Of a stretch of 39,005 nucleotides of DNA, positions 24,375 through 33,145 are shown piece after piece. The stretch's first letter is position 1, and each line of letters starts with the position of its first letter. The translations under genes were made by a program, and so were the position numbers. Origin of the DNA: Roseburia sp. (GTDB lineage Bacteria > Bacillota > Clostridia > Lachnospirales > Lachnospiraceae). The notes below the pieces were generated by a model. The model was given only the letters and a program-made list of their open reading frames with translations. It was not told the DNA's origin and did no database searches. The stretch spans positions 1 through 39,005 of the forward strand of contig JAMOZS010000023.1 in NCBI GenBank assembly GCA_023667765.1, in the 5' to 3' direction.

Positions 24375-24836
24375 CTATATTGTCAAATCGTTCTCTTCCT
24401 TATATCTGACCGCTTCCTCAAACACCAGCGCCAGCACCTTACTGAAAAGACCCGCAATCACAAATACCAGAATGACTACCGCCATGGCCATCGTCAAATA
24501 GACGATACTCCGCACCACAGACATAACAGCGATAAAAAAACTCCAATTTCCCATTTTTCGCAGGCTCCTGACATTTTCCTCCACAAAACAATCCCCTGCC
24601 AGCACGGTCTGAAAAATCTTACGCAGCTCCTGCACCAATACCAGCGCGGCAATCCCCAGCACAAAATAAATGATGACCGCCTCCTCGTAATGCTCCGCTA
24701 CCCTTTCCAGATACCTGCCTATCCACTTAAGACTCCAGGGCAGCGTCACCGTCACCCCAATGCCCGTGTAAAACATAAAATCCAGCAGATATTTCGTCCA
24801 TTTCGTCAGGCTCCGCTTCTTCTGCACAATATCCAT
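24375..24836 (-). CDS. DUF2975 membrane protein
   Basis: A 153-residue integral membrane protein with about four hydrophobic segments and a central cytoplasmic-looking loop (VFVEENVRSLRK-like: CFVEENVRSLRKMGNW), typical of DUF2975. The biochemical role of the family is unknown. An AGGAGG lies 5 nt upstream of ATG 24836. It is the first gene of the DUF2975-XRE-DUF4173 operon. Confidence 0.85.
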   Translation of the reverse strand: MDIVQKKRSLTKWTKYLLDFMFYTGIGVTVTLPWSLKWIGRYLERVAEHYEEAVIIYFVLGIAALVLVQELRKIFQTVLAGDCFVEENVRSLRKMGNWSFFIAVMSVVRSIVYLTMAMAVVILVFVIAGLFSKVLALVFEEAVRYKEENDLTI

Positions 24837-24886
24837 AAGACCTCCTGTCCGGCTTCCCAGCTTCTTCCATCCGTTACTTTACAGAT

Positions 24887-24915
24887 ACTATAACACTATA
24901 TGAAATGAATTTCAA
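24887..24915 (-). promoter_or_regulatory. Promoter of the DUF2975-XRE-DUF4173 operon
   Basis: On the minus strand a -35 TTGAAA (24915-24910) and a -10 TATAGT (24892-24887) are separated by 17 bp. The -35 box lies inside the left arm of the inverted repeat at 24907-24934. Confidence 0.72.
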
Positions 24916-24934
24916 TATTTTTTTATTGAAATTC
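24907..24934. repeat. 11-bp perfect inverted repeat over the -35 box (candidate operator)
   Basis: GAATTTCAATA (24907-24917), six T, then TATTGAAATTC (24924-24934). It overlaps the -35 element of the promoter and so could serve as an operator, most plausibly for the XRE regulator of the same operon. The rest of the gap to 25062 is AT-rich with no gene. Confidence 0.65.
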
Positions 24935-25062
24935 GATAAATTTTTATTGAATCTTATTTAAATAAATTATTTCTTCCCCCTAAAATATTTCATGCAAACC
25001 CGGCAACCGCTTCGACCGTACATGGGGATGATACCCGTTTAGGTATAACCGAACAAAGTGGA

Positions 25063-25085
25063 AAGGGCTGATTCCCTCAGCCCTT
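25063..25085 (-). terminator. Hairpin at the 3' end of the restriction-modification operon
   Basis: A perfect 9-bp stem (AAGGGCTGA with TCAGCCCTT, 5-nt loop) overlaps the hsdS stop codon. On the minus strand it is followed by TTTCCACTTTG, a modest T-rich tail, so it is a probable but not perfect terminator. Confidence 0.6.
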
Positions 25086-26501
25086 CCTTAAAACTTCTTC
25101 TTCCATTATTTTCAGAGCCTGTTGCTCTGCTTTATATGCCTCATATCTTTTTTCATTCGCTTCTAATGCCAGTGCATTAATCTCATCCTGAACCTTTTTA
25201 GATTTCAAAATCGGAATTTCAACCAGGGCCAAACTTTTATCGTCAATCATATCCACAACCGAACCATAGGTTTGACGACACACAAGCACTCTTCCAAAAT
25301 CACTGTTTAAATAAATATATATATACCCTGCTATTTCCTTACACGCCGGTACTAATTTAAGTACATTCTGGCTAACAGCATATCCGTCCCAATGCTTTGG
25401 TACAAGTGCTACTGTTCCTATCGTGCCACGGTCAGAAACCAAAATTGTATTCTCAGAAACCCTCAGTTCTTTCTCATAACGCGCCCTGTGTATTGATTTT
25501 GATAAATACTTTTCCGTTTCAGGATTAAGCTGTGTGATTTCCTTCCCACCCAAAAAAGGGTATCCATATTCCTCGTCAACATAGGTACGCTTAAAAACAC
25601 CTGCCAAAATAATCTTATTACTTATTCTGGGGTCTCCCATTTTTGTAATTTCTCCCGAAAATTTTTCCATATGTGAAACAATGGCATCAGCCAACGGAAT
25701 ATGATAAGACGCATCCACACGCCCATACATTTCACTCAATTTTACTGTAAATGTATTTACAGGCTTTTTCCCCGTAGTATCAAACTCATATAATTCAGGT
25801 AAGTGCAATTCTTTTTTAAGCAATCCCGTAGCCTCGTCAATTAATTTATTTGACTGATCTCTCAATTCATATGATTGCACTACCAACTTATGAATGCTTT
25901 CTTTTATCTCCTGCGTAGCATTTGGAATAGGTATGGCGGCTAAATGCTCCGGTTCAATATGCGTAATAACTGCGCCATAACTATTGGTCAACAATATCTT
26001 ATTCCCTGTTTTGCTTTTCAAATAGATATAAATATATCCCTGGTCAACCATGTCTTTACAATCAATTCTAAGCAAGTCATGACTGAATATTTTATTCTCC
26101 AATGTCTCGGACACATAAGATACCTTACCAATTGTTCCCGAACAAGTCATTAATATCTGTCCTTTTTTTACTCGTAATGCATCGATATCGGTTTTTGTCA
26201 GATGAGAAATATAGCCGTCCGGAGTTGGCTTAACATCTACTATCGTAGACGGCTGATAAATGGGAAAATCCGATTTTTCTACCCATATACGTTTAAAACG
26301 CGCACCTGTATAGGAGGATGCTAAACCATTTACGCCTCCAATTGTCGTAAGAGGATATTTGCCTGATTCTATACGCTGTCGAGCCTGTTTCGCCTCTATA
26401 TCATACACGCTCGCCTCCAGCCTTTTTCCGTGCAAAAGAACATCCTTTAACGAGACCGAACACCATTTTAATGAAGTTTCAGCTTGATTCTCGCTTACCA
26501 T
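25077..26501 (-). CDS. hsdS: Type I-like restriction-modification specificity subunit (HsdS), two TRDs
   Basis: A 474-residue DNA-recognition subunit with two target-recognition domains (about 10-205 and 245-450), each followed by a helical spacer. The paired motifs KKGQILMTCSGTIGKVSYV and SENTILVSDRGTIGTVALV occupy the same place in each TRD, as do the two YIYIYL segments. The two-TRD design predicts a bipartite DNA target. ATG 26501 has GGAGG 8 nt upstream and overlaps the stop of the methyltransferase gene by 7 nt (ATGGTAA), so the two are coupled. Codon usage is more AT-rich than in the neighbouring genes, consistent with horizontal acquisition. The symbol reflects the family; the system may be type IIB/IIG rather than type I. 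Confidence 0.88.
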   Translation of the reverse strand: MVSENQAETSLKWCSVSLKDVLLHGKRLEASVYDIEAKQARQRIESGKYPLTTIGGVNGLASSYTGARFKRIWVEKSDFPIYQPSTIVDVKPTPDGYISHLTKTDIDALRVKKGQILMTCSGTIGKVSYVSETLENKIFSHDLLRIDCKDMVDQGYIYIYLKSKTGNKILLTNSYGAVITHIEPEHLAAIPIPNATQEIKESIHKLVVQSYELRDQSNKLIDEATGLLKKELHLPELYEFDTTGKKPVNTFTVKLSEMYGRVDASYHIPLADAIVSHMEKFSGEITKMGDPRISNKIILAGVFKRTYVDEEYGYPFLGGKEITQLNPETEKYLSKSIHRARYEKELRVSENTILVSDRGTIGTVALVPKHWDGYAVSQNVLKLVPACKEIAGYIYIYLNSDFGRVLVCRQTYGSVVDMIDDKSLALVEIPILKSKKVQDEINALALEANEKRYEAYKAEQQALKIMEEEVLRKG

Positions 26502-28516
26502 GCTATCCCCTCCTGCTTCTTCCATTCCGCAAAAATCACCGGAATATCAGGAGTTTGGTCATCCTCGACTTTTTTCTTCTGCTCATGAGAAATCACTCTA
26601 TCCTCTTTTTCTGTCCCCTTTCCGACAAATACCCTGCTCGTATCCGGAACCAAAATCTCACTTCCCTCTTTATCACGTTTAAATATCGGATTCCCTCTCT
26701 TGTCATGACCGATTTTTTCAACCATGGCCATAAAAATATTATAATCCGCCATTACACCACTTTTTTCTTCATTATCCTTTTGTTCCTGCGTTTTCTTCTG
26801 TAAAAACAAAACGGAAGTTTGCGTACCATTATGAGGTTGAAATGTATCTGCATGTAAATCTATACTGGCAACTATACGATGATTCCTAATAAGCCATTCA
26901 CGGATATATCCCAACCCCGGAGCACCGAGAATCGAATCCGGCAAAACAATTCCCATTCTTCCGCCAGGAACCAGTAATTGCGTGCAACGCTCAATAAATA
27001 AAATTTCCGGCGGAACAGAGGATTGCAGCTTTTGGGTTTTTGTCCATATCCCCGTTTTTTTATCATGTACCCAAATATGCGCAAGTTCATATTGTTCCAA
27101 CACATTTTTATCTTTAACAGGAATTTTACTGCCAAATGGCGGATTCGTTATAATGATATCGAAGCGTCCCAGCGTATTATGATTGCGCAACTCGGCTTTA
27201 TTCATTCCTAAAGCCTCTGCAAGCTTTGTACGAAATTCCTCTGTCCATTCATGAGGCGGAAGCAACGAGTTTGTCTGTAGAATGTTACCGCTGCCGTCAT
27301 TATTCATAACCATATTCATTTTGGTTGCTTTAACAAGGTCCGGATTAATATCGAATCCGAAATAATCAGATGATGCCATTTCAGATATTTTATCCTGAAA
27401 AATGCGTACTGTATCACTATCCCAATCTTCCTTCTTTGTACCAATAGAATCCGCAAATTCTCTTTCAAGCTTCCTAATTACATGGGTCATAGCAGTTACT
27501 AAAAAGCCGCCCGTTCCGCAGGAACTATCCAATACCTTTTCATTAATTGCCGGATTAATCATTTTAACAACCATCTTCATGACATTTCTTGGCGTAAAAA
27601 ACTCCCCCCTGTCACCGCGGAGATTAGCGCCCACTATCTCTTCGTATGCCTTTCCTTTAATGTCAATATTTGTGTTAAGCAGACTGTATTTCTGGATTTC
27701 GCTTACTATATAAGCAAGGCTGCGAGGAGAAAGTTTAATTTCATCATTTGCATCAAATATTTTACCCTGTTTCTTCTTAACTCTTTCAAATATTTTTGAG
27801 ATACGTTTACATACCGTCAACTGACCGTCCGGATTAGAACGCTCTTCAGAAGTAGTATAAAATTCCAGCGGTGCAGGTATATTACGCTCATCCTCGATTT
27901 TACAGAAAATCACTTTTAACAATTCAAAAAAAGCCGGTTGCTTTTGCAATCCATCATTAATATGTATATGATTATGACAAGTTTTAAAAACAAATAATAA
28001 ATTATCATCATAAGCATTTTTTAGCGATGTTCTTTTAGGGCGATTAATATCATCCAGATTGCCATCTGCCGACGGGATATCATTATAGTCCATGAAATCA
28101 ATCTGTCCCTTATCATTTATAAATTTACGAAAAACCTCCTTTTGTCTGCCATTCGTCCACATTCCCCATTCACAATTAGAACATGCAGACATATACGATT
28201 TTAATTGCTCTACACCATCCTTTGCATTTCGAGCATCAACCGTTTCTTTTTTACACTCAATAATGAGTTTTATACCTTCCTGTGCCCGATTAACACAATT
28301 TTTATCAAAAATAACAATATCTGCACGAGGCTTCTGCGAGCCAATCCGTAGAGTATACTCAACAGAAATCTGTGTCGGTGCATATTTATGTTCATTAACT
28401 AAACGCTTTTCTATCGTTTGTCTTACATATTCTTCAGGAGTGTCGTTACGAAACTTACCATCTATATAATCGCATACTTTTCCATCCGGTATAACAACTA
28501 TTTTGGCTTCACTCAT
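26495..28516 (-). CDS. Fused nuclease-like/N6-adenine DNA methyltransferase subunit (BcgI-A-like)
   Basis: A 673-residue protein. Residues about 10-145 resemble the HsdR N-terminal PD-(D/E)XK nuclease domain, with D66 (PRADIVIF), E87-C-K89 (IIECKK) and a downstream Q104 in QLKSY. Residues about 180-650 form the HsdM-like methyltransferase: the SAM-binding DSSCGTGGF (330-338), FGFDINPDL and the catalytic NPPF (458-461). Ordinary HsdM subunits are about 500 residues and lack the nuclease-like part. With HsdS encoded next door and no HsdR translocase gene in the window, the layout is that of BcgI-type enzymes, in which one chain both cuts and methylates. Nuclease activity is predicted only. A promoter is at 28572-28600; base composition is AT-rich. 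Confidence 0.88.
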   Translation of the reverse strand: MSEAKIVVIPDGKVCDYIDGKFRNDTPEEYVRQTIEKRLVNEHKYAPTQISVEYTLRIGSQKPRADIVIFDKNCVNRAQEGIKLIIECKKETVDARNAKDGVEQLKSYMSACSNCEWGMWTNGRQKEVFRKFINDKGQIDFMDYNDIPSADGNLDDINRPKRTSLKNAYDDNLLFVFKTCHNHIHINDGLQKQPAFFELLKVIFCKIEDERNIPAPLEFYTTSEERSNPDGQLTVCKRISKIFERVKKKQGKIFDANDEIKLSPRSLAYIVSEIQKYSLLNTNIDIKGKAYEEIVGANLRGDRGEFFTPRNVMKMVVKMINPAINEKVLDSSCGTGGFLVTAMTHVIRKLEREFADSIGTKKEDWDSDTVRIFQDKISEMASSDYFGFDINPDLVKATKMNMVMNNDGSGNILQTNSLLPPHEWTEEFRTKLAEALGMNKAELRNHNTLGRFDIIITNPPFGSKIPVKDKNVLEQYELAHIWVHDKKTGIWTKTQKLQSSVPPEILFIERCTQLLVPGGRMGIVLPDSILGAPGLGYIREWLIRNHRIVASIDLHADTFQPHNGTQTSVLFLQKKTQEQKDNEEKSGVMADYNIFMAMVEKIGHDKRGNPIFKRDKEGSEILVPDTSRVFVGKGTEKEDRVISHEQKKKVEDDQTPDIPVIFAEWKKQEGIAW

Positions 28517-28571
28517 AATTTTTTCCTTTCACCTGCCAAGATAAAGAAAATCCATTTGTAAGATGAGTAAA

Positions 28572-28600
28572 ATTATAGCACAAATGTTCTGGATCCTCAA
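28572..28600 (-). promoter_or_regulatory. Promoter of the restriction-modification operon
   Basis: On the minus strand a -35 TTGAGG (28600-28595) and a perfect -10 TATAAT (28577-28572) are separated by 17 bp, leaving a leader of about 50 nt before the methyltransferase gene. Confidence 0.75.
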
Positions 28601-28615
28601 TGTATTTCATATGAT

Positions 28616-29860
28616 TTATTCCTTCTCCTTTTTCAGTTTCACGGCGTACCAAAAGGCGAGAAGCCCTAAAAGGAATAATACCGAAAGCACACTGATACCC
28701 GTGTTGATACTCCCGGTAGCCTGAGAAACGACACCCACCAGCGTTGTGCCCAAAAATGCCGCTCCTTTTCCGAAAATATCATAAATCCCAAAGAACTCCC
28801 CCGACTGCTCCGGCGGTATAATCTTCGTATAATACGACCTGGACAGCGCCTGTATGCCCCCCTGAAACATGCCCACCAGAACCGCAAGAATCCAAAACTG
28901 CACCAGATTATGCAAAAAAACGGCGAAAATAGCAATTCCCAGATACGCAATGATGCAGACGCCCAGCAGACCTTCCGTCGCATACCTCTGCGCCAGTCGT
29001 CCAAACAAAACAGCGCATGGAAATGCCACAAACTGGGTCAGCAGAAGAGCCAGCAGCAGCCCGGTGCTGTCCAGCCCCAGCGCCCCGCCATAGGTAGTGG
29101 CCATGTCAATAATCGTATGCACCCCGTCAATATAGAAGAAAAAAGCAATCAAAAACCAGAGAATCTCCCGCTTCTGCCTTGCATGACGTAACGTGCGCCA
29201 CAGACGCAGAAAACTCTCCGATACCCTGCTCTTTCCACCCTCCACATAATACTTCTGCCGATAGCTCTTCATAACGGGAATCGTCAGTGCCACCCACCAG
29301 AGAGACGTAATCATAAAGGAAATCATCATAGCCGTACCCATGGTCAGCCCAAAGCTCTCCGCCCCTAATACGAGAACCAGGCAGAGGATGAAGGGAATAC
29401 AGCTCCCGATATACCCCCATGCATAGCCCAGCGCCGATACCCTGTCCACTCTCTCCCCCGTCGTCACATCAGGAAGCATGGCGTCATAGAAAATCAGACT
29501 GATGGAATAAGCCGCCTTGGCAATGATAAAGATAATCAGAAATGCCAGCCACCCCTTCGCAAAGCCCAGCAGGGCGCAGCCGACAGCGCCTGCTGCCACC
29601 GTACCGAAAAAAAGCGGCTTCTTAAAACCCTTATTGTCCGTCAATGTACCCAGAACCGGGCCAAGCGCCGCCACAATCAATGTCACAAAAGACGCCGCAT
29701 AACCCCAATAAGCCAGATAGTCCTCATTGGTCAGACCGGTTTCGTTCACAAGAGACTTGAAATAAACAGGCATCATCGTAGAAACCAGAAGAATAAATGC
29801 AGAATTACCTACATCATACAGAATCCAATGTACCTCGCTCTTTGTCAGTTTAAATGCCAC
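28616..29860 (-). CDS. MFS transporter of the Atg22/UMF1-like group
   Basis: A 414-residue membrane protein with twelve hydrophobic segments. The opening WILYDVGNSAFILLVSTMMPVYF and the block LIFYDAMLPDVTTGERVDRVSALGYAWGYIGS are characteristic of the Atg22-like branch of the major facilitator superfamily, which in fungi exports amino acids from the vacuole. The bacterial substrate is unknown. The start is GTG 29860, with GGGAGG 8 nt upstream. It follows the phospholipase-like gene by only 3 nt, so the two form an operon. Confidence 0.88.
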   Translation of the reverse strand: MAFKLTKSEVHWILYDVGNSAFILLVSTMMPVYFKSLVNETGLTNEDYLAYWGYAASFVTLIVAALGPVLGTLTDNKGFKKPLFFGTVAAGAVGCALLGFAKGWLAFLIIFIIAKAAYSISLIFYDAMLPDVTTGERVDRVSALGYAWGYIGSCIPFILCLVLVLGAESFGLTMGTAMMISFMITSLWWVALTIPVMKSYRQKYYVEGGKSRVSESFLRLWRTLRHARQKREILWFLIAFFFYIDGVHTIIDMATTYGGALGLDSTGLLLALLLTQFVAFPCAVLFGRLAQRYATEGLLGVCIIAYLGIAIFAVFLHNLVQFWILAVLVGMFQGGIQALSRSYYTKIIPPEQSGEFFGIYDIFGKGAAFLGTTLVGVVSQATGSINTGISVLSVLFLLGLLAFWYAVKLKKEKE

Positions 29861-29863
29861 CGC

Positions 29864-30679
29864 CTAATCCTCCCTTTCCGGTAATCGGGAACTGAAATTA
29901 TATCGATAGATTCTGTCAAGCTTCCCGCTTCCCATGACATAATCGGGATATTCCTCTATCAAATGCAACGCCAGCTTTTTCGCATCCTCATAAAGCTGTA
30001 AAAGCCTCTCTGTGCTTTCCCTGCAAAGGGGATTCTCCTTCTCATGGACGATTAATCCATGCAGGCTCTCGTAATGTCCCGAAAGCTTCATCAGCCCCAA
30101 AAGCAGCTTCCGCTTCCCGGCGCCGGGCGCCACCAGAAGATTCAATAATATCTTCATGTCCCTGAGCGTCCTATAAATCTGCGCCTGACTGATATTCGGG
30201 AAAAAGCCCTGTATCAGCTTTGCATATTTCAGACTGGGATGCAGATGCCCCGTCACCTTATGCCCGGAGGGGTTCAGACCATCCCGGGCCATCAGCTCCC
30301 TGTCCAGCTCCGCCTCAAGCTCTGCATGGGAAATTCCTGTGGCATTAATTCTTTCCTGAATATATCCGTGGCAGCTCACATCCAATGCGAAATGACAGAT
30401 GAAGCCGTAAATATACGCATAAGCGGCGTCCTGATTGGCGCTTTCCCGGATAACCCCGGCAGCATGTTTAAAGAACACAGCGCCCGGCAGCTCATGGATT
30501 CTCTTGCCCAGATAGTTTACCTGATTATGACTCAGAGCACTATAATAAAACAAGATATCCGGGCCATGAAGTCCGATATCATACAGCTGCGGATACGCCG
30601 CAATCGCTTTCGCCGCCACCGGCGGCGCCTGCTTCCTGACCTCCTGTCCGAATTTATAATGCGTATAGGTTGTGGGCAT
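29864..30679 (-). CDS. Zinc-dependent phospholipase C family protein
   Basis: A 271-residue protein of the alpha-helical zinc-dependent PLC fold. Candidate metal ligands lie in the expected blocks: THYKFG near the start, DIGLHGPDILFYY and YGFICHFALDVSCHGYI. Unlike the secreted clostridial toxins it lacks a signal peptide and the C-terminal C2-like domain, so it is probably an intracellular or non-toxin member with unknown substrate. AGGGAG precedes ATG 30679. The MFS transporter gene follows after 3 nt. Confidence 0.82.
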   Translation of the reverse strand: MPTTYTHYKFGQEVRKQAPPVAAKAIAAYPQLYDIGLHGPDILFYYSALSHNQVNYLGKRIHELPGAVFFKHAAGVIRESANQDAAYAYIYGFICHFALDVSCHGYIQERINATGISHAELEAELDRELMARDGLNPSGHKVTGHLHPSLKYAKLIQGFFPNISQAQIYRTLRDMKILLNLLVAPGAGKRKLLLGLMKLSGHYESLHGLIVHEKENPLCRESTERLLQLYEDAKKLALHLIEEYPDYVMGSGKLDRIYRYNFSSRLPERED

Positions 30680-30745
30680 ACCTGTCTCCCTTCTATCCGA
30701 CGGCCGCAGCTTTTCTCACGACGCCGGACTTTCCCCGGCTCTTCT

Positions 30746-31174
30746 CTACCTTCGGCACAACAACGCAGCCTGCTCTCTCTGACGCAGCTCCTCCGGGTCC
30801 GTAGTCTCATCCAGCACGATTCCGTGAGGCTTTTTGCCGCCCATGCCGGAGGCCACCGTCACATAAGTAATATATCCCTCCATATACTGTTCCCCATTTA
30901 AAGCATTTAATGCTCTTACTGCAGAAATAAGGCTGGTTTTTCCTGCAAAAACAATACGGCTTTCAAAAACAAGCATAGTTCCGTTCGGCACCGGCTTTGT
31001 AAAAGACATATTCTGCAGATTCCGCATCACCACCTCGTCCAGCCGGCCATGCTCACAGGCCGCAGCCGTAAATCCGGCCTCCACCAGCCATCCGGCCGCC
31101 CTCGCTGCAAACAGCGTGCCATGGTGATTCAAGTCCTCACCTTTTACCACATGTGTCGTACTGTAAATTTTCAT
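30746..31174 (-). CDS. Acyl-CoA thioesterase, hot-dog fold (YciA/BFIT-like)
   Basis: A 142-residue single hot-dog domain enzyme that hydrolyses acyl-CoA. The N16-H-H-G-T-L-F block is the family's active-site signature (NHxGTLFGG in relatives), with a catalytic-type acidic residue expected near LVEAGF or LDEVV. It is encoded 66 nt upstream of the phospholipase gene, with AGGAGG ahead of ATG 31174. The fatty-acyl specificity is not predictable. Confidence 0.88.
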   Translation of the reverse strand: MKIYSTTHVVKGEDLNHHGTLFAARAAGWLVEAGFTAAACEHGRLDEVVMRNLQNMSFTKPVPNGTMLVFESRIVFAGKTSLISAVRALNALNGEQYMEGYITYVTVASGMGGKKPHGIVLDETTDPEELRQREQAALLCRR

Positions 31175-31493
31175 ATCATTTCTCCTCCTATCTCCAATAC
31201 CCTTTCTTATTCCACCAATTCCTTCGATAGCGTCAATCCTTTTTTAGTCTGCCACCACCCTTTGTACCACTTTATACAACACTCCCAAAATGCTCAGCTA
31301 TTTCGGACATCCATTTTCCTATGAAAGGACGCTTGCCCCGGCAGGACAGTTAAAACACCAGACCACAAAAGCAGTCAAACCAGAGCAGGGTATCGCCTTT
31401 TTAGTGCAGTACGGATTGATTTATATAAATCAGAGTGTTGCCAAGGCAGATTGGATAAAACATTAGATAAAACCAACGGCCATCTGCAAAAAG
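31175..31493 (+). other. Gene-free stretch with a decayed plus-strand coding remnant
   Basis: No intact gene. From about 31425 to 31560, running on past this interval, the plus strand reads LDKTNGHLQKAMAIYE, a stop, then IWSDEPELIEHKYDYLSQ. This is protein-like, with a single in-frame stop, and looks like the tail of a lost gene whose family I do not recognise. An earlier piece in another frame (GIAFLVQYGLIYINQSVAKAD) supports a frameshifted relic. It abuts the truncated ORF6N pseudogene on the other strand. Confidence 0.4.
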
Positions 31494-32243
31494 CTATGGC
31501 AATTTATGAATAGATATGGTCTGATGAGCCAGAACTAATAGAACATAAATATGATTATTTATCCCAAAACATTTTTTGCCTGCATCCTTGATAGAGGCTC
31601 CAATATGATAAGCGGTAGTTCCATCAATTATCATAAATCTGTCGTGAAATGCTGTTGTATGCTTTACTGCCAGAGTCGGATACTGTGCGTTAAAATTTGC
31701 AATATCCTGCGCTGTCAGTCTGGCACCTGGGAGAGTGTAGACTGTTACATCCACGCCATCCTTTTTCTTTGCCAGAATATTCAGCGTTACAATATCCACA
31801 TATCCATCAATCAGTACAATGGTTTTATCAGCCTGCTGCACTATATCTGCCATCAGGCTGAAGGCATCAAATATCTGCCCATTGAAGAATATCTTCTGGC
31901 TGTCTTCCTCATGGTCTGATATATACTTAAATACTTGTGCCAACTGTTCTTCTGTTTTTTTCTCAAACGCTTCTCTTTTTATATCTGATTCAATCTGACG
32001 AAGCTCAATATTATTCACCTGTTTGAATAAATACATTGTATCAGCCATGTATCTGCGGATTTCGACAAACGTATCCATAATATTAATGCTTACCTGAACG
32101 GCAACCTCACTTTTCAGAACAGAAGAGAGCATGGCGATTCCCTGCTCAGTGAAAGCATAAGGCATAAAACGTCTGCCGCCATAATTGTCCCCTGAACTTG
32201 AAATCACATTTTGTGATTTCAAGTTTTCAAATTCTTCCTTCGT
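31494..32243 (-). pseudogene. Truncated ORF6N-domain (phage/mobile-element associated) gene
   Basis: The reading frame matches ORF6N proteins from the middle onward (TKEEFENLKSQNVIS, then YAFTEQGIAMLSSVL and VSINIMDTFVEIRRYM), followed by a C-terminal phospholipase D-like block (HDRFMIIDG, then YHIGASIKDAGKKCFGIN). The DNA-binding ORF6N start is missing: a TGA stands immediately upstream of the homologous part, and no start codon other than an internal TTG is available. At the 3' end, homology stops after GIN (about 31557) and the frame runs on into unrelated sequence. Both ends are thus broken, as expected for a relic of a mobile element. Such genes are typical accessory cargo of phages and integrative elements. 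Confidence 0.72.
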
Positions 32244-32371
32244 TGCATCTCACCTATCGACACTCAACAACAATTTACCAAAAAATTACTAAAATATGTT
32301 CCCCTTCCCCTGTCATATACGCCCGCACGCTCTCCTCCACTTTCCGCCAAAATACCTTGCCCCAAAGCAAA

Positions 32372-33145
32372 TCACTCTTCCATTCGATATAATCTACAGG
32401 CGTTCTCCCAGGTAATGCGGCAGACCTCCTCCTTAGAAATCCCCTTCATCTCAGACAGGGCCTTCACCACACAGGGCAGATTCAGCGAGCTGTTGCGCTT
32501 GCCCCGATTAGGCTCCGGCGCCAGATACGGCGAATCCGTCTCCAAAACAAGACATTCCATGGGCAGATATTCCACCGCCTCTTTCAGCTTTTTGGCATTC
32601 TTGAAGGTAAGCACTCCCCCTATGCCAAAATAAAAGCCCATGTCCAGATAATTTTTCGCCATTTCCTTACTATAAGCATAACAGTGAATCACACCGCCAA
32701 TCTCTTCCGCATGTTCCGCCTTCATGATATCCAGCGTGTCCTTTGCGGCATCCCTGGAATGAATGACCATGGGCTTTTTTATCTCCCGGGCCAGCGACAG
32801 CTGACGCAGGAACCATTCCTTCTGGAGCTTAGGGTCCGGCTCCGGCCAATGATAATCCAGACCAATCTCTCCCACAGCCAGACACTTCTCCCCCAGACAC
32901 TGTTCCTTCAGCCAGGCAAAGCTCTCCTCTGTGAGTTCCGCCACTTCGCTGGGATGTACGCCTATCGCCGCGTAAATAAAATCATATTGTTCTGTCAGCG
33001 CCAGCGTATCCCGACAGCCCCTTAAGCTGGCGCCAATATTCACTACCCTTGCAATTCCTTCCTCCGGAAGCCTCTTAAGAAGCTCCTCTCTGTCCTCCGC
33101 AAAAGCTTCGTCATCATAATGCGCATGTGTATCAAATATTTTCAT
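32372..33145 (-). CDS. tatD: TatD family metal-dependent deoxyribonuclease/hydrolase
   Basis: A 257-residue TIM-barrel hydrolase. Metal ligands are visible in order: H-x-H in DTHAHYDD (residues 5-12), Glu in VGEIGLDYHW, His in VIHSRD, His in VIHCYAYS and Asp in LETDSPYL. TatD proteins act as 3'-5' DNA exonucleases in repair and quality control. The frame is open 22 codons further up, but that part encodes a repeated GYPWKK/GYPWRK and has no family similarity; ATG 33145 begins MKIFDTHAHYDD, the normal start, with AGAGGG upstream. Confidence 0.93.
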   Translation of the reverse strand: MKIFDTHAHYDDEAFAEDREELLKRLPEEGIARVVNIGASLRGCRDTLALTEQYDFIYAAIGVHPSEVAELTEESFAWLKEQCLGEKCLAVGEIGLDYHWPEPDPKLQKEWFLRQLSLAREIKKPMVIHSRDAAKDTLDIMKAEHAEEIGGVIHCYAYSKEMAKNYLDMGFYFGIGGVLTFKNAKKLKEAVEYLPMECLVLETDSPYLAPEPNRGKRNSSLNLPCVVKALSEMKGISKEEVCRITWENACRLYRMEE

